Part shown: positions 28,541-41,487 of the stretch, piece after piece | How positions within the stretch are numbered: position 1 is the first letter of the stretch | How the letters are laid out: every line of letters begins with the position of its first letter | Source: Clostridium saccharoperbutylacetonicum N1-4(HMT) | Lineage (GTDB): Bacteria; Bacillota; Clostridia; Clostridiales; Clostridiaceae | Direction of reading: 5' to 3' | DNA: 64,000 bases | Assembly (NCBI RefSeq): GCF_000340885.1 | Contig: NC_020291.1 | Coordinates: forward strand, 152,501 to 216,500 | Made by a program: the position numbers and the translations under genes | The notes under the pieces: generated by a model | What the model saw: the letters and a program-made list of their open reading frames with translations, nothing else | The model's database searches: none | What the model was told of the DNA's origin: nothing

Positions 28541-28662
28541 TTCACTATGGGATATTATATGTTTATAGTGGAAATAAAGAGTATAACCTGGTGAATAATG
28601 GTTATACTATAAAAAGACGCTGTCCGAAAGCAAAAGTCCTTAGGGAAAGTATGCTTTTGGCT
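28541..28662 (+). promoter_or_regulatory. Structured rpoB leader with three hairpins
   Basis: Three consecutive stems are visible. CACTAT/ATAGTG spans 28543-28570, and a 9-bp AGTATAACC/GGTTATACT spans 28580-28608. AGCAAAAG/CTTTTGGCT spans 28629-28662 with TCCTTAGGGA in its loop. No T-run follows, so it is not a simple terminator. Its role is unknown. With the rplL terminator, inverted repeat and promoter it accounts for the 367-bp rplL-rpoB gap. Confidence 0.55.
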
Positions 28663-28696
28663 ATTTTAGTTTATTTTATACAAGGGGTGAAAATTC

Positions 28697-31600
28697 ATGG
28701 TACATCCTGTCAAAGTTGGAAAAAGAACAAGAATGAGTTTTGGTAAAGTTAATGACGTTACTGAAATGCCGAATTTAATTGAGGTACAATTAGATTCATA
28801 TGAATGGTTTTTAAGAGAAGGGCTGCATGAAGTATTTGATGATATTAATCCTATCACAAACTTCACAGGGAATTTAGTGCTTGAGTTTGTAGATTACAAG
28901 CTTGATATGGAAAATATCAAGTATTCTGTTGAAGAATGCAAAGAAAGAGATTCAACATATGCAGCACCATTAAAAGTTTCGATTAGATTACAAAATAATG
29001 AAACAGGTGAAATTAAAGAACAAGAAGTGTTTATGGGTGACTTCCCATTAATGACAGAACAAGGTACCTTTTTAATTAATGGTGCTGAAAGAGTTATTGT
29101 AAGTCAGTTAGTAAGGTCGCCGGGAGTATATTACAATTACTCAATAGATAAGAGCGGTAAGAAATTATTTTCATCAACTGTAATCCCTAATAGAGGAGCA
29201 TGGTTAGAATATGAAACAGATTCTAACGATATCATTTATGTAAGAATTGATAAAACTAGAAAATTATCGATAACTATTTTAGCAAGAGCAATGGGATTAG
29301 GAAGTGACCAAGAGTTATTAGACTTTTTTGGAGAAGAAGAAAGATTTAGAGCTTCAATAGAAAAGGATAATACTAAAACAAAAGAAGAAGCTTTACTTGA
29401 AATATATAAGAGATTAAGACCAGGTGAGCCACCAACTGTTGATAGTGCAATATCATTAATTGATACATTGTTCTTTGATGCAAAGAGATACGATCTATCT
29501 AGAGTTGGTAGATACAAATTCAATAAAAAACTTGCGTTGAATTTAAGAATTGCTAATCAAGTTGCAGCTACTGACATTGTTAATCCACAAACTGGTGAGA
29601 TTATGGTTGAAAATGGCCAGAAGATAAGCAGATTAATGGCTGAACAAATTCAAAACGCTGGTATAAAATCTGTTGATGTATTAATAGAGGATAAAGTTAT
29701 TAGAGTAATCAGCAATAATTTTGTTGATTTGAAGAAACAAGTTTCATTTGATGTTTCTGATTTAGGAATAAAAGAAATGGTACACTATCCAACATTAAAG
29801 GAAATATTAGATAATTTCTCAGATGAGAAAAGCATTAAAGAAGAAATAAAGAAAAATATTAATAAGCTTATTCCAAAACATATTATAAGAGACGATATAT
29901 TTGCAACTATTAGTTATGAATTAGGATTAGCTTATGGAGTAGGTTATGTTGATGATATAGATCATCTAGGAAATAGAAGATTAAGATCTGTAGGTGAATT
30001 ATTGCAAAATCAATTCAGAATTGGTTTATCTAGAATGGAGAGAGTAGTTAAAGAAAGAATGACTATTCAAGATCAAGAAGCAATAACTCCTCAAATGTTA
30101 ATTAACATAAGACCAGTAGCAGCGGCTATTAAAGAATTCTTTGGTAGTTCACAATTATCGCAATTCATGGATCAAACTAATCCATTATCAGAACTTACAC
30201 ATAAAAGAAGATTATCAGCGTTGGGGCCAGGAGGTCTTTCAAGAGAAAGAGCTGGTTTCGAAGTAAGAGACGTTCACCATTCACATTATGGTAGAATGTG
30301 TCCGATTGAAACACCAGAAGGTCCTAATATAGGATTAATAAATTCATTGGCTACTTTCGCAAAGGTTAATGAGTATGGCTTTATTGAAACACCGTATAGA
30401 ATTGTAGATAAAGAAAATTCGAGAGCTACTGATGAAATTAGATATTTTACAGCTGACGAAGAAGATCAATGCTTAATTGCTCAAGCAAAAACACCGATGG
30501 CTGAAAATGGTCAATTCATAGAAAAAAGGGTTACAGTTAGGCATTTAGATGATGTTTTAGTTGTCCCAGCAACAGAAGTTGATTTGATTGACGTATCTGC
30601 AAGACAAATGGTATCTGTAGCAACTGCTATGATTCCGTTCCTTGAAAATGATGATGCTACAAGAGCACTTATGGGATCTAACATGCAACGTCAAGCAGTT
30701 CCATTGTTAAATCCACAAGCACCAATTGTTGGAACAGGAATAGAGTTTAAAGCAGCTGTAGATTCAGGTGTATTGCCAAAGGCAAAAAATGCAGGTGTTG
30801 TTACTTATGTATCAGGTAGTGAAATTAGAATCAAAAGAGATTCTGATGGAGGAACTGATATATATAAGCTATTAAAGTTTAAGCGAAGTAACTCTGGAAC
30901 ATGTATAAACCAAAGACCTATAGTTGATTTAGGAGAATTGGTTTACAAGAACCAAGTAATTGCAGATGGTCCGTCTACAGATTTAGGAGAAATTGCACTA
31001 GGTAAGAATATAAGAATGGGATTCATAACTTGGGAAGGTTATAATTACGAAGATGCTATGCTTATTTCTGAAGAATTAGTAAGAGAAGATGTATTTACAT
31101 CTATGCATATAGAAGAATATGAATGTGAAGCAAGAGATACTAAGCTTGGACCAGAAGAAATCACAAGAGATATTCCAAATGTAAGTGAAGATGCTCTTAA
31201 AGATGTAGATGATAGAGGTATCATAAGAATTGGTGCAGAAGTAAGATCAGGAGATATATTAGTTGGAAAAGTAACACCTAAGGGTGAAACTGAACTAACT
31301 GCAGAAGAAAGATTATTAAGAGCAATCTTTGGTGAAAAAGCTAGAGAAGTTAGAGATACATCTTTAAGAGTACCTCATGGAGAAGCTGGAATAATAGTTG
31401 ATATTAAAGTTTTTACAAGGGAAAATGGGGATGAATTAAATCCTGGAGTAAATGAACTTGTAAGATGTTATATCGCACAAAAAAGAAAAATATCTGTAGG
31501 AGACAAAATGGCTGGGCGTCATGGTAATAAAGGGGTTATCTCTAGAATATTACCAGAAGAAGATATGCCGTTTTTACCAGATGGTAGACCGCTTCAAATA

Positions 31601-32410
31601 TGCTTAAATCCACTTGGAGTACCTTCGCGTATGAATATCGGGCAAGTACTTGAAGTACATTTAGGTTGGGCAGCTAGTCATTTAGGTTGGCATATAGCTA
31701 CACCAGTATTTGATGGAGCTACTCAAGAAGAAATTACAGAATGTTTGGTAAAAGCTGGATTTAATGCTAATGCTAAAACTGTATTATATGATGGTAGAAC
31801 AGGAGAGCCTTTTGACAATCTAGTAACTGTAGGTATAATGTATATATTAAAACTTCACCATTTGGTAGATGACAAAATACATGCAAGATCTACAGGTCCA
31901 TATTCACTAGTTACTCAACAGCCATTAGGAGGTAAAGCTCAATTTGGAGGTCAAAGATTTGGTGAAATGGAAGTTTGGGCTTTAGAAGCATATGGTGCGG
32001 CGCATACATTACAAGAAATATTGACTGTTAAATCAGATGATGTTGTAGGTAGAGTTAAGACATATGAAGCTATAGTCAAAGGTGAAAATATACCTGAACC
32101 AGGAGTTCCAGAATCATTTAAGGTTCTTATTAAAGAACTTCAAGCATTATGCTTAGATATTAAGGTTTTAAATGATGCAAATGAAGAAGTGACTTTAAAA
32201 GAATTTGTTGATGAAGATATGGCAAACCTGGAAGTTAACATAGAAGGTACTGAAGAAGTAATTATGCAAGAACCAGAAGGAACAATAGCTGATGATAGTT
32301 ATGATCAAAATCCAGATGAAGATATAGATGATATTGATTATGATGAGAGTGTCGATATTGAAGAGCTTGAGACAGAATTAGAACTAGATGATTTTAATGA
32401 TGAACACTAA
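28697..32410 (+). CDS. rpoB: RNA polymerase beta subunit
   Basis: The 1237-aa catalytic subunit is full length. The rifampicin region is wild type ([20 protein letters not shown], then LSALGPGG), so no resistance allele is seen. The later conserved blocks [12 protein letters not shown] and [22 protein letters not shown] are intact. The C-terminus is a strongly acidic tail of about 40 residues. The ribosome-binding site is AGGGGTG. rpoC follows after 21 nt. Confidence 0.99.
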   Translation: MVHPVKVGKRTRMSFGKVNDVTEMPNLIEVQLDSYEWFLREGLHEVFDDINPITNFTGNLVLEFVDYKLDMENIKYSVEECKERDSTYAAPLKVSIRLQNNETGEIKEQEVFMGDFPLMTEQGTFLINGAERVIVSQLVRSPGVYYNYSIDKSGKKLFSSTVIPNRGAWLEYETDSNDIIYVRIDKTRKLSITILARAMGLGSDQELLDFFGEEERFRASIEKDNTKTKEEALLEIYKRLRPGEPPTVDSAISLIDTLFFDAKRYDLSRVGRYKFNKKLALNLRIANQVAATDIVNPQTGEIMVENGQKISRLMAEQIQNAGIKSVDVLIEDKVIRVISNNFVDLKKQVSFDVSDLGIKEMVHYPTLKEILDNFSDEKSIKEEIKKNINKLIPKHIIRDDIFATISYELGLAYGVGYVDDIDHLGNRRLRSVGELLQNQFRIGLSRMERVVKERMTIQDQEAITPQMLINIRPVAAAIKEFFGSSQLSQFMDQTNPLSELTHKRRLSALGPGGLSRERAGFEVRDVHHSHYGRMCPIETPEGPNIGLINSLATFAKVNEYGFIETPYRIVDKENSRATDEIRYFTADEEDQCLIAQAKTPMAENGQFIEKRVTVRHLDDVLVVPATEVDLIDVSARQMVSVATAMIPFLENDDATRALMGSNMQRQAVPLLNPQAPIVGTGIEFKAAVDSGVLPKAKNAGVVTYVSGSEIRIKRDSDGGTDIYKLLKFKRSNSGTCINQRPIVDLGELVYKNQVIADGPSTDLGEIALGKNIRMGFITWEGYNYEDAMLISEELVREDVFTSMHIEEYECEARDTKLGPEEITRDIPNVSEDALKDVDDRGIIRIGAEVRSGDILVGKVTPKGETELTAEERLLRAIFGEKAREVRDTSLRVPHGEAGIIVDIKVFTRENGDELNPGVNELVRCYIAQKRKISVGDKMAGRHGNKGVISRILPEEDMPFLPDGRPLQICLNPLGVPSRMNIGQVLEVHLGWAASHLGWHIATPVFDGATQEEITECLVKAGFNANAKTVLYDGRTGEPFDNLVTVGIMYILKLHHLVDDKIHARSTGPYSLVTQQPLGGKAQFGGQRFGEMEVWALEAYGAAHTLQEILTVKSDDVVGRVKTYEAIVKGENIPEPGVPESFKVLIKELQALCLDIKVLNDANEEVTLKEFVDEDMANLEVNIEGTEEVIMQEPEGTIADDSYDQNPDEDIDDIDYDESVDIEELETELELDDFNDEH

Positions 32411-32431
32411 TATTGAAGGGAGGATTTACCC

Positions 32432-35400
32432 TTGTTTGAATTAAATAATTTTGATGCAATACAAATTGGCTTAGCATCTCCAGAGCAAATAAGACAATGG
32501 TCAAGAGGAGAGGTTAAAAAGCCTGAAACAATTAACTACAGAACTTTAAAGCCAGAAAGAGATGGTTTGTTCTGTGAAAGAATTTTTGGACCAATGAAAG
32601 ATTGGGAATGTCATTGTGGAAAATATAAAAGAGTAAGATATAAAGGCATAGTTTGTGATAGATGTGGAGTTGAAGTCACAAAAGCTAAAGTTAGAAGAGA
32701 AAGAATGGGGCATATAGAATTGGCTGCCCCGGTATCTCACATTTGGTACTTTAAAGGAATTCCATCAAGAATGGGATTAATTTTGGATATGTCACCAAGA
32801 GCTTTAGAAAAAGTTTTATATTTTGCATCTTATATAGTAATTGACCCAAAAGAAACTCCGTTATTGAAGAAACAGCTTCTTAACGAAAAAGAATATAGAG
32901 AAGCTGTAGATAAATATGGAGATGAAAGTTTCGTAGCTGGAATGGGAGCAGAAGCTATTCAAGAATTGCTTAGAGAAATTGACTTGGAAAATGGTTCAAA
33001 GGAATTAAAGGAAGAACTTAAGCAAAGTACTGGGCAAAAAAAGGTTAGAATTATAAGAAGACTTGAAGTAGTAGAATCTTTTAGAAAGTCAGGAAACAAT
33101 CCAGAATGGATGGTTGTAAATGTAATACCAGTAATACCACCAGACTTGAGACCTATGGTTCAATTAGATGGGGGAAGATTTGCAACATCTGATTTAAATG
33201 ACTTATATAGAAGAGTTATTAATAGAAACAACAGATTGAAGAAACTATTAGATTTAGGGGCTCCGGATATAATAGTAAGAAATGAAAAAAGAATGCTTCA
33301 AGAAGCTGTGGATGCACTTATCGATAATGGTAGAAGAGGAAGACCAGTAACTGGACCAGGAAATAGACCTTTAAAATCATTATCAGATATGCTTAAAGGT
33401 AAGCAAGGAAGATTTAGACAAAACTTACTTGGAAAAAGAGTTGACTACTCAGGTAGATCAGTTATAGTTGTTGGACCAGAATTGAAAATGTACCAATGTG
33501 GATTACCAAAAGAAATGGCTATAGAGTTATTTAAGCCATTTGTAATGAAGAAGTTGGTTCAGGATGGAATTGCTCATAATATAAAGAGTGCTAAAAGAAT
33601 GGTTGAAAGAGTATTGCCTCAAGTATGGGATGTTTTAGAAGAAGTAATTGCAGATCATCCAGTATTGCTTAACCGTGCGCCTACTTTACATAGACTAGGT
33701 ATTCAAGCATTCCAACCAGTTTTAGTAGAAGGTAGAGCTATTAAGTTGCATCCACTAGCATGTACAGCTTACAATGCAGACTTTGATGGAGATCAGATGG
33801 CTGTCCATCTTCCACTTTCAGTTGAAGCACAAGCTGAAGCAAGATTTTTAATGTTAGCAGCAACAAACATTTTAAAACCATCAGATGGTAAGCCAGTATG
33901 TGTACCAACACAAGATATGGTTTTGGGATCATACTATCTAACTATGGATAGAAATGAAGCCAAAGGTGATGGTATGGTATTCTCTAGTAAAGACGAAGCT
34001 ATAATGGCATATCAAGTTAAGGAAATTGACATCCATGCTCAAATAAATGTTAGAATGTTTAGAACTGTTGATGGAGTTTCAAAGTCTAAAATAATCAAAA
34101 CAACTGTTGGAAAGATTATATTTAATGAATCTATACCGCAAAACTTAGGCTTAGTTAATAGAGAGAATGAAGAAGAAATGTTCAATTTAGAAGTTGATTT
34201 CTTGGTTACTAAAAAGTCTTTGGGAAAAATAATCGATCAATGCTATATGAAACATGGTCCAGTTAAGACATCTATAATGCTTGATAATATCAAAGCTTTA
34301 GGATATCATTATTCATCAATTGGAGCTGTTACAGTTGCATCATCAGATATAATAGTACCAGATTCTAAATATGAATTACTTAAAGAAGCAGATGAAACAA
34401 TTGAAAAGATTGAAAAGATGTATAAAAGAGGATTCATTTCAGATGAGGAAAGATATGAACGAGTTATAGAAAAATGGACTCAAACTACTGAAGATGTTGC
34501 TAATGCATTAATGGATAGTCTTGATAAGTTCAACCCTATATATATGATGGCTGACTCAGGAGCCAGAGGATCAAAATCTCAAATCAAGCAATTAGCTGGT
34601 ATGAGAGGACTTATGGCAAGTCCATCTGGTAAGATTATCGAGTTACCAATTAGAGCTTCATTTAAAGAAGGATTAGATGTTCTTGAATATTTCTCATCTA
34701 CACATGGTGCTAGAAAAGGTAATGCAGATACAGCTTTAAAAACTGCGGATTCAGGATATTTGACAAGAAGACTTGTTGATGTATCACAAGATGTTATAGT
34801 AAGGGAAGAAGACTGTGGTGTAGAAGATGGAATTGTTGTAAGTGAAATAAAAGAAGGCAATGAAACTATCGAAGAATTAAGAGAAAGATTAATTGGAAGA
34901 TATACTGCTGAAGATATTATTGATCCTAATAATGGAGATGTGATTTATCCAAGAAATGAATATATGGATCCATATGCAGCAGATAAGATTGTTTCAGCAG
35001 GAGTTAAGAAAGTAAAAATCAGATCAGTATTTACTTGTAAATGTAAAGTTGGAGTTTGTGCTAAATGTTATGGTATGAACATGGCTACTGCTAAAAAGAT
35101 TGATATAGGTGAAGCTGTTGGAATAATAGCTGCACAATCAATTGGGGAACCAGGAACTCAGCTTACTATGAGAACATTCCATACAGGTGGAGTTGCTGGA
35201 GCAGATATTACCCAGGGGTTACCTAGAGTTGAAGAATTATTTGAAGCTAGAAAGCCAAAGGGACTTGCAATTGTAAGTGAAATTACTGGTAGTGTAAAAA
35301 TGGAAGAAACGAAGAAAAAGAGAACAGTGATAGTTATGAGTTCAGATGGTGAAGAACGTAGCTATGATATACCGTTCGGTTCGAGATTAAAAGTGAATGA

Positions 35401-35968
35401 AGGAGATTACATTGAAGCCGGAGATGAAATTACAGAAGGTTCGGTAAATCCTCATGATATTATGAGCATAAAAGGTATAGATGGAGCAAGAAGATATTTA
35501 CTTTCGGAAGTTCAGAAAGTTTATAGACTACAAGGTGTTGATATTAATGATAAGCATTTAGAGGTAGTTGTTAGACAAATGACTAGAAAAATAAAAATTC
35601 TTGAATCAGGAGATTCAGATTTATTGCCAGGAACTATGATTGATATGTTTGATTTTCATGAGGAAAATGCTAGAGTTAGAGAATTTGGCGGAGAAGAAGC
35701 AAAAGGAGAACAAACTCTACTAGGTATTACTAAAGCAGCATTAGCAACTGATAGTTTCTTATCGGCGGCTTCGTTCCAAGAAACCACAAGAGTATTAACG
35801 GAAGCAGCAATTAAAGGAAAAGTTGATCCTTTAGTTGGATTGAAAGAAAATGTAATAATTGGTAAGTTGATTCCAGCTGGTACTGGAATGATGAGATATA
35901 GATCTTTAAAAGTAGAAACAGATAACCAATTAGTAGAAGAAGCAGTTACAGAAGTGGTTGAAGAATAG
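32432..35968 (+). CDS. rpoC: RNA polymerase beta' subunit
   Basis: The 1178-aa subunit has the N-terminal zinc site ([20 protein letters not shown]). The catalytic magnesium loop NADFDGDQM is near residue 447, and the second zinc cluster is [13 protein letters not shown]. The trigger-loop region [21 protein letters not shown] is intact. The start codon is TTG, 9 nt after GGGAGG. It is co-transcribed with rpoB. Confidence 0.99.
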   Translation: MFELNNFDAIQIGLASPEQIRQWSRGEVKKPETINYRTLKPERDGLFCERIFGPMKDWECHCGKYKRVRYKGIVCDRCGVEVTKAKVRRERMGHIELAAPVSHIWYFKGIPSRMGLILDMSPRALEKVLYFASYIVIDPKETPLLKKQLLNEKEYREAVDKYGDESFVAGMGAEAIQELLREIDLENGSKELKEELKQSTGQKKVRIIRRLEVVESFRKSGNNPEWMVVNVIPVIPPDLRPMVQLDGGRFATSDLNDLYRRVINRNNRLKKLLDLGAPDIIVRNEKRMLQEAVDALIDNGRRGRPVTGPGNRPLKSLSDMLKGKQGRFRQNLLGKRVDYSGRSVIVVGPELKMYQCGLPKEMAIELFKPFVMKKLVQDGIAHNIKSAKRMVERVLPQVWDVLEEVIADHPVLLNRAPTLHRLGIQAFQPVLVEGRAIKLHPLACTAYNADFDGDQMAVHLPLSVEAQAEARFLMLAATNILKPSDGKPVCVPTQDMVLGSYYLTMDRNEAKGDGMVFSSKDEAIMAYQVKEIDIHAQINVRMFRTVDGVSKSKIIKTTVGKIIFNESIPQNLGLVNRENEEEMFNLEVDFLVTKKSLGKIIDQCYMKHGPVKTSIMLDNIKALGYHYSSIGAVTVASSDIIVPDSKYELLKEADETIEKIEKMYKRGFISDEERYERVIEKWTQTTEDVANALMDSLDKFNPIYMMADSGARGSKSQIKQLAGMRGLMASPSGKIIELPIRASFKEGLDVLEYFSSTHGARKGNADTALKTADSGYLTRRLVDVSQDVIVREEDCGVEDGIVVSEIKEGNETIEELRERLIGRYTAEDIIDPNNGDVIYPRNEYMDPYAADKIVSAGVKKVKIRSVFTCKCKVGVCAKCYGMNMATAKKIDIGEAVGIIAAQSIGEPGTQLTMRTFHTGGVAGADITQGLPRVEELFEARKPKGLAIVSEITGSVKMEETKKKRTVIVMSSDGEERSYDIPFGSRLKVNEGDYIEAGDEITEGSVNPHDIMSIKGIDGARRYLLSEVQKVYRLQGVDINDKHLEVVVRQMTRKIKILESGDSDLLPGTMIDMFDFHEENARVREFGGEEAKGEQTLLGITKAALATDSFLSAASFQETTRVLTEAAIKGKVDPLVGLKENVIIGKLIPAGTGMMRYRSLKVETDNQLVEEAVTEVVEE

Positions 35969-35980
35969 AATTTAATTATA

Positions 35981-36009
35981 TTGACATATATAATGTTAAA
36001 TGATAAAAT
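35981..36009 (+). promoter_or_regulatory. Promoter of str operon (rpsL-rpsG-fusA)
   Basis: TTGACA-17-TAAAAT begins 12 nt after the rpoC stop. The start near 36016 leaves a leader of about 177 nt before rpsL. Confidence 0.85.
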
Positions 36010-36016
36010 ACAGTTT

Positions 36017-36122
36017 GTGTGATTTCATATGTGAGATCACGCAAATATGTGTTAATATAATAATTCTAATAGGTAAACTTTACATTACGTTGAACTGTTG
36101 GTTTAGTATGTATTTAATACAT
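36017..36122 (+). promoter_or_regulatory. Hairpins in rpsL leader
   Basis: A 7-bp stem GTGTGAT/ATCACGC (36017-36042) lies at the predicted transcript start. TATGTAT/ATACATA follows at 36106-36122. The L7Ae-type gene (rplGB/ybxF) often found here is absent. The function is not known. Confidence 0.45.
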
Positions 36123-36192
36123 AACTATAATTTAATTATTTGCGTTTATCTTAATTTAAAAATAGATAAATAAATTATTGGGAGGTGAAAAG

Positions 36193-36570
36193 ATGCCAAC
36201 TATTAGCCAATTGGTAAGAAAAGGTAGAAAGACAACAGCAGTTAAGTCAACTGCACCAGCACTTAAAGAATGTCCACAAAAAAGAGGAGTATGTACAGTA
36301 GTTAAAACAACAACTCCTAAGAAACCTAACTCAGCGTTAAGAAAAATTGCCAGAGTAAGATTGACAAATGGATATGAAGTAACTGCATATATTGGTGGAG
36401 TGGGCCACAACTTACAAGAACATAGTGTTGTTCTAATAAGAGGTGGAAGAGTTAAAGACGTTCCTGGTGTTAGATACCATATTGTAAGAGGTGCATTAGA
36501 TTGTGCTGGAGTAGCTAACAGATTACAAGGAAGATCAAAGTACGGTGCTAAGAAACCTAAACAAAAATAG
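36193..36570 (+). CDS. rpsL: Ribosomal protein S12
   Basis: The 125-aa decoding-centre protein carries KPNSALRK and [13 protein letters not shown]. The lysines whose mutation gives streptomycin resistance are present, so it reads as the sensitive form. The ATG at 36193 follows GGGAGGTGAAAAG; an upstream TTG lies within the ribosome-binding site. Confidence 0.98.
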   Translation: MPTISQLVRKGRKTTAVKSTAPALKECPQKRGVCTVVKTTTPKKPNSALRKIARVRLTNGYEVTAYIGGVGHNLQEHSVVLIRGGRVKDVPGVRYHIVRGALDCAGVANRLQGRSKYGAKKPKQK

Positions 36571-36658
36571 GCTTTTTAATTAAAAATAGTGCTTATCTTC
36601 AACATGAGTTATAGATTTGAATTTCAGTTTATATAGATGTAAAAGATGTAGCGCTTTG

Positions 36659-36676
36659 CGGTGTTATAAAAATGCC
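36659..36676 (+). other. Small hairpin between rpsL and rpsG
   Basis: CGGTG and TGCCG can pair with two wobbles around a GTTATAAAAA loop. S7 controls its operon from this intercistronic position in E. coli, so a similar role is conceivable. Evidence is weak. Confidence 0.3.
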
Positions 36677-36700
36677 GAGTACCGATGAACTTAAATTTAA

Positions 36701-37192
<492 letters not shown>

Positions 37193-37274
37193 TAAAAATA
37201 AAACTGTTTTGGCGTATGCTAAGGCAGTTTTGTCAAATTAAATTAAATTTACTCGTTGAGAGGAGGACAAATAA

Positions 37275-39341
37275 ATGGCTAGAAAATATCCTTTAGATAA
37301 GTTTCGTAACTTTGGTATAATGGCTCATATTGATGCAGGTAAGACAACTACTACTGAACGTATATTGTTCTATACAGGAGTGAGTCATAAAATAGGAGAA
37401 GTTCATGATGGTGAAGCTACAATGGACTGGATGGTTCAAGAACAAGAAAGAGGTATAACAATTACTTCTGCAGCAACTTCATGTTTCTGGAAAGAACATG
37501 AACTTAATATTATAGATACTCCTGGTCACGTAGACTTTACTGTTGAAGTTGAAAGATCATTAAGAGTACTTGATGGAGCTGTTACAGTTCTTGATGCAAA
37601 GAGTGGTGTTGAACCACAAACTGAAACTGTTTGGAGACAGGCAGATAAGTATGGTGTACCAAGAATGATATATGTAAATAAAATGGATGCAACAGGTGCT
37701 GACTTCTTTAGATGTATTCAAACAGTTAAAGATAGATTGAAAGCAAATGCAGTACCAATTCAAATTCCAATAGGTAGTGAGCAAGGTTTCAAGGGAATGG
37801 TTGACCTTATAAAAAATGTTGCTTTTATATTTTATGATGATCTTGGAAAAGATATGAGAGAAGAAGAAATTCCAGCTGAATATGTTGAGCAAGCTGAAGA
37901 ATATAGAAGTGCAATGATAGAAGCTATTGCTGAAACAGATGAAGAATTAATGGAAAAATATTTAGAAGGTGAAGAGCTTACAATTGAAGAGTTAAAAAAT
38001 GCTTTAAGAAAAGCTACAATTGCTAACGAAATATATCCTTGTATTTGTGGTTCTTCATACAAAAACAAAGGTGTTCAAGAAATGATTGATGGAGTTGTAG
38101 ATTACTTGCCATCACCATTAGATGTTCCAGCGATAAAAGGAACAACACTAGATGGAGAAGAAGATCATAGAAATTCTTCTGACTCTGAACCATTATCAGC
38201 TTTAGCATTCAAGATAGCTACTGATCCATTTGTTGGTAAATTAGCGTTCACAAGAATATATTCAGGTGTAATGCAAAGTGGTTCATATGTTCTTAACTCA
38301 ACAAAAGGCAAGAAGGAAAGAATTGGTAGACTTGTTAAGATGCATTCAAATTCAAGATCTGAAGTTGAATCATTAGAAGCAGGGGAAATTGGTGCAGTAA
38401 TTGGATTAAAGAACACTACAACAGGTGATACTTTGTGTGCAGAAAATAGTCCAATAATTCTTGAAGCTATGGAATTCCCAGAACCAGTTATAAATGTAGC
38501 TATTGAGCCAAAAACAAAAGATGCTCAAGAAAAGATGGGGATGGCATTAGCTAAGTTAGCAGAAGAAGATCCAACTTTTAAGACTTGGACTGACACAGAA
38601 ACAGGTCAAACAATTATTGCAGGTATGGGAGAACTTCACTTAGAAATTATCGTTGATAGACTTCAAAGAGAATTTAAGGTTGAATGTAATGTTGGTGCTC
38701 CTCAAGTTGCATATAAAGAAACAATTAGAAGTGCTGTTAAAGCTGAAGCGAAATACGCTAAACAATCAGGTGGTAAGGGACAATACGGTCATGCTGTAAT
38801 TGAAATGGAACCAACTGAAGGTGAATATGTATTTGAAAATGCAGTTGTTGGTGGTGCTATTCCTAAGGAATATATTCCAGCTATTGACAATGGTATTAGA
38901 GAAGCAGCTTTAAATGGTATTATTGCTGGATATAACGTTATTAACTTCAAAGTTAAGTTAGTACATGGTTCATACCATGAAGTTGACTCATCTGAAATGG
39001 CATTTAAGATTGCAGGATCTATGGCATTTAAGAATGCTATGGCGAAAGCAAGTCCAGTACTTCTTGAACCAATGATGAAAGTTGAAGTAACAGTTCCAGA
39101 AGAATATATGGGAGATGTTATTGGAGACATCAATTCAAGAAGAGGTAGAATGGAAGGAATGGAAGCTGTTAATGGAGCTCAAGTTATTAGAGCATTTGTT
39201 CCATTATCAGAAATGTTCGGTTATGCTACTTCATTAAGATCTAGAACTCAAGGTAGAGGAGTTTACTCAATGGTATTTGATCATTATGAAGAAGTACCAA
39301 AGAATATCCAAGAACAAATTGCTGGTAGCAGATCTAAATAA
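37275..39341 (+). CDS. fusA: Elongation factor G
   Basis: The 688-aa translocase GTPase has [15 protein letters not shown] (17-31), DTPGHVDF and NKMD motifs, and domains II-V follow in order. This is the standard single EF-G of the str operon. GAGGAGGACAA precedes the ATG. Confidence 0.99.
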   Translation: MARKYPLDKFRNFGIMAHIDAGKTTTTERILFYTGVSHKIGEVHDGEATMDWMVQEQERGITITSAATSCFWKEHELNIIDTPGHVDFTVEVERSLRVLDGAVTVLDAKSGVEPQTETVWRQADKYGVPRMIYVNKMDATGADFFRCIQTVKDRLKANAVPIQIPIGSEQGFKGMVDLIKNVAFIFYDDLGKDMREEEIPAEYVEQAEEYRSAMIEAIAETDEELMEKYLEGEELTIEELKNALRKATIANEIYPCICGSSYKNKGVQEMIDGVVDYLPSPLDVPAIKGTTLDGEEDHRNSSDSEPLSALAFKIATDPFVGKLAFTRIYSGVMQSGSYVLNSTKGKKERIGRLVKMHSNSRSEVESLEAGEIGAVIGLKNTTTGDTLCAENSPIILEAMEFPEPVINVAIEPKTKDAQEKMGMALAKLAEEDPTFKTWTDTETGQTIIAGMGELHLEIIVDRLQREFKVECNVGAPQVAYKETIRSAVKAEAKYAKQSGGKGQYGHAVIEMEPTEGEYVFENAVVGGAIPKEYIPAIDNGIREAALNGIIAGYNVINFKVKLVHGSYHEVDSSEMAFKIAGSMAFKNAMAKASPVLLEPMMKVEVTVPEEYMGDVIGDINSRRGRMEGMEAVNGAQVIRAFVPLSEMFGYATSLRSRTQGRGVYSMVFDHYEEVPKNIQEQIAGSRSK

Positions 39342-39354
39342 TAAATGATTTTGT

Positions 39355-39406
39355 ATCATGTTGTATAAAATTTTCTTGATTTTGAATAATTTTTATATAA
39401 CATGAT
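39355..39406. repeat. Inverted repeat between fusA and tuf copy 2
   Basis: ATCATGTT-G-TATAAAA pairs with TTTTATA-T-AACATGAT around a loop of about 20 nt. No T-tract follows. It may affect read-through or processing between fusA and tuf. Confidence 0.6.
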
Positions 39407-39486
39407 AAAAAACTGAATAATAGATATGGATATTAAAATATCTATAAGTTATAATATTTACGAAAAGATTCTTTAAATTAATGTCT

Positions 39487-40701
39487 ATTAAGGGAGGAAA
39501 ATTACAATGGCAAAAGCAAAGTATGAAAGAAGTAAGCCACACGTTAATATTGGAACAATAGGTCACGTAGACCATGGTAAGACAACATTAACAGCAGCAA
39601 TAACAACAGTATTAGCAAACAAAGGATTTGCAGAAGCATTTAACTATGCAGATATTGATAAGGCTCCAGAAGAAAAAGAAAGAGGAATCACAATCAATAC
39701 AGCACACGTTGAATACCAAACAGAAAACAGACACTATGCTCACGTTGACTGTCCAGGACATGCTGACTATGTTAAGAACATGATCACAGGAGCAGCACAA
39801 ATGGATGGAGCTATCTTAGTTGTATCAGCAGCAGATGGTCCAATGCCACAAACAAGAGAACATATCTTACTTGGATCAAGAGTAGGTATCCAATATATCG
39901 TAGTATTCTTAAATAAAGCAGATATGGTAGATGATCCAGAATTATTAGAATTAGTTGAAATGGAAGTTAGAGAATTATTAAGTGAATATGACTTCCCAGG
40001 AGACGATATTCCAGTAATAACAGGATCAGCATTAAAAGCATTAGAAAACCCAACAGATGAAGAAGCAATTAAGCCAATCATGGACTTAATGGAAGCAGTA
40101 GATAGCTATATCCCAACTCCAGAAAGAGCAACAGATAAAGCATTCTTAATGCCAATCGAAGATGTATTCACAATTACAGGAAGAGGAACAGTTGCAACAG
40201 GAAGAGTTGAAGCTGGAATACTTCACGTAGGAGATGAAGTAGAAATCGTTGGATTATCAGAAGAAAAGAAGAAGGTTGTAGTAACTGGAATCGAAATGTT
40301 CAGAAAGTTATTAGACGAAGCGCAAGCAGGGGATAACATTGGAGCATTATTAAGAGGAGTTCAAAGAACTGATATTGAAAGAGGTCAAGTATTATCAAAA
40401 CCAAATTCAGTACACCCTCACACAAAATTTGTAGGTCAAGTATACGTACTTAAGAAAGAAGAAGGTGGAAGACATACTCCATTCTTCGATGGATATAGAC
40501 CACAATTCTATTTCAGAACAACAGACGTTACAGGATCAATCAAATTACCAGACGGAATGGAAATGGTAATGCCTGGAGATCACATTGATATGAATGTAGA
40601 ATTAATCACTCCAATCGCAATGGATGAAGGATTAAGATTCGCTATCAGAGAAGGTGGAAGAACTGTAGGTTCTGGAGTTGTTACTAGTATAGTAGAATAG
40701 G
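39487..40701 (+). repeat. Exact direct repeat, copy 2 (tuf)
   Basis: The partner of 23578-24792, 1215 bp, in the same orientation and 15.9 kb away. Identity starts 20 bp before the ATG and stops one base after the stop codon. Confidence 0.93.
39507..40700 (+). CDS. tuf: Elongation factor Tu (copy 2)
   Basis: A 397-aa EF-Tu identical in protein, and as far as I can read in DNA, to the copy at 23598. This is the classical str-operon location after fusA. Retained identity, including silent sites, indicates gene conversion. Confidence 0.99.
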   Translation: MAKAKYERSKPHVNIGTIGHVDHGKTTLTAAITTVLANKGFAEAFNYADIDKAPEEKERGITINTAHVEYQTENRHYAHVDCPGHADYVKNMITGAAQMDGAILVVSAADGPMPQTREHILLGSRVGIQYIVVFLNKADMVDDPELLELVEMEVRELLSEYDFPGDDIPVITGSALKALENPTDEEAIKPIMDLMEAVDSYIPTPERATDKAFLMPIEDVFTITGRGTVATGRVEAGILHVGDEVEIVGLSEEKKKVVVTGIEMFRKLLDEAQAGDNIGALLRGVQRTDIERGQVLSKPNSVHPHTKFVGQVYVLKKEEGGRHTPFFDGYRPQFYFRTTDVTGSIKLPDGMEMVMPGDHIDMNVELITPIAMDEGLRFAIREGGRTVGSGVVTSIVE

Positions 40702-40708
40702 AAATCTT

Positions 40709-40744
40709 ATAAAAGCAAGGCATTTTACCTTGCTTTTATTTTAC
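40709..40744 (+). terminator. Terminator of str operon
   Basis: ATAAAAGCAAGG and CCTTGCTTTTAT form a 12-bp stem with an 8-nt loop and a trailing T-rich stretch, just after tuf copy 2. Confidence 0.88.
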
Positions 40745-40877
40745 TAAAAATTGAAAAAATAAAAACAATCAATGTTAAGAGAATAAAGTCAAAAGTTGCT
40801 TGAAAATTACAGTAATCTGAATAAAAGTAGATTATAAAACAATAAATAAAAAAAGTTTATAAAATGTAAAAAAAAGC

Positions 40878-40906
40878 TTGAAAACACTATATAACAATAG
40901 TATAAT
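40878..40906 (+). promoter_or_regulatory. Promoter of S10-spc operon
   Basis: TTGAAA-17-TATAAT. The start is expected near 40913. The 130 bp between the str terminator and here are A/T-rich with no other signal seen. Confidence 0.85.
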
Positions 40907-40929
40907 TAAGAAGTTGCATAGCATACAGC

Positions 40930-41064
40930 TAAGAATTAAGAGGTTGCCGGGCTTCCGGGTAATTCTTAATGAGTAAGTTTGGATCTAGAATCCAACGACA
41001 GGGATTAAATCTGATGTCGGAGTGTTGCGAAACACCTGGAACAGTTTACAGAGGAATTGCTGTT
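40930..41064 (+). promoter_or_regulatory. Structured S10-operon leader RNA
   Basis: Five successive helices are readable. TAAGAATTA/TAATTCTTA (40930-40968) has an inner CCGG/CCGG. TTGGAT/ATCCAA spans 40979-40995 and CGACA/TGTCG spans 40996-41019. GTGTT/AACAC closes a GCGA tetraloop (41022-41035), and AACAG/CTGTT spans 41040-41064. It fills most of the 194-nt leader before rpsJ. L4-mediated control, known for the E. coli S10 operon, is a possible analogy only. Confidence 0.7.
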
Positions 41065-41106
41065 GTGCGTTCGAAGTAAAACGTACATAAAAAGGAGGGA
41101 AATGAA

Positions 41107-41415
41107 ATGTCAAAGCAAAAAATAAGAATTAGATTAAAAGCATTTGATCACACAATATTAGATCAATCCGCTGAAAAAATCGTTGAAACTGCTAAAACAA
41201 CAGGCGCGAAGGTTGTAGGTCCAGTACCATTACCAACTGAAAAAGATGTTGTTACTATATTAAGAGCGGTTCATAAGTACAAAGATTCAAGAGAACAATT
41301 TGAGATAAGAACTCATAAGAGATTAATCGATATTGTTAATCCATCACCAAAAACTGTTGATGCATTAATGAGATTAAATCTTCCAGCAGGTGTTGATATA
41401 GAAATCAAGCTATAA
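41107..41415 (+). CDS. rpsJ: Ribosomal protein S10
   Basis: A 102-aa 30S-head protein, the partner of NusB in antitermination. It contains [10 protein letters not shown] and [16 protein letters not shown]. The ribosome-binding site is AAGGAGGG. It is the first gene of the S10-spc-alpha run of r-protein genes. Confidence 0.98.
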   Translation: MSKQKIRIRLKAFDHTILDQSAEKIVETAKTTGAKVVGPVPLPTEKDVVTILRAVHKYKDSREQFEIRTHKRLIDIVNPSPKTVDALMRLNLPAGVDIEIKL

Positions 41416-41487
41416 TACTGGAATAATATAAAAACGGCTAGTTATGATTGTTAACAGTCCGCTAATTAGTTTGGGAGGTGTAAATAC

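Noticed and set aside
30150..30300. Possible rifampicin-resistance changes in rpoB, and streptomycin changes in rpsL
   Set aside because: The resistance-region residues in RpoB and the two key lysines of S12 read as wild type.
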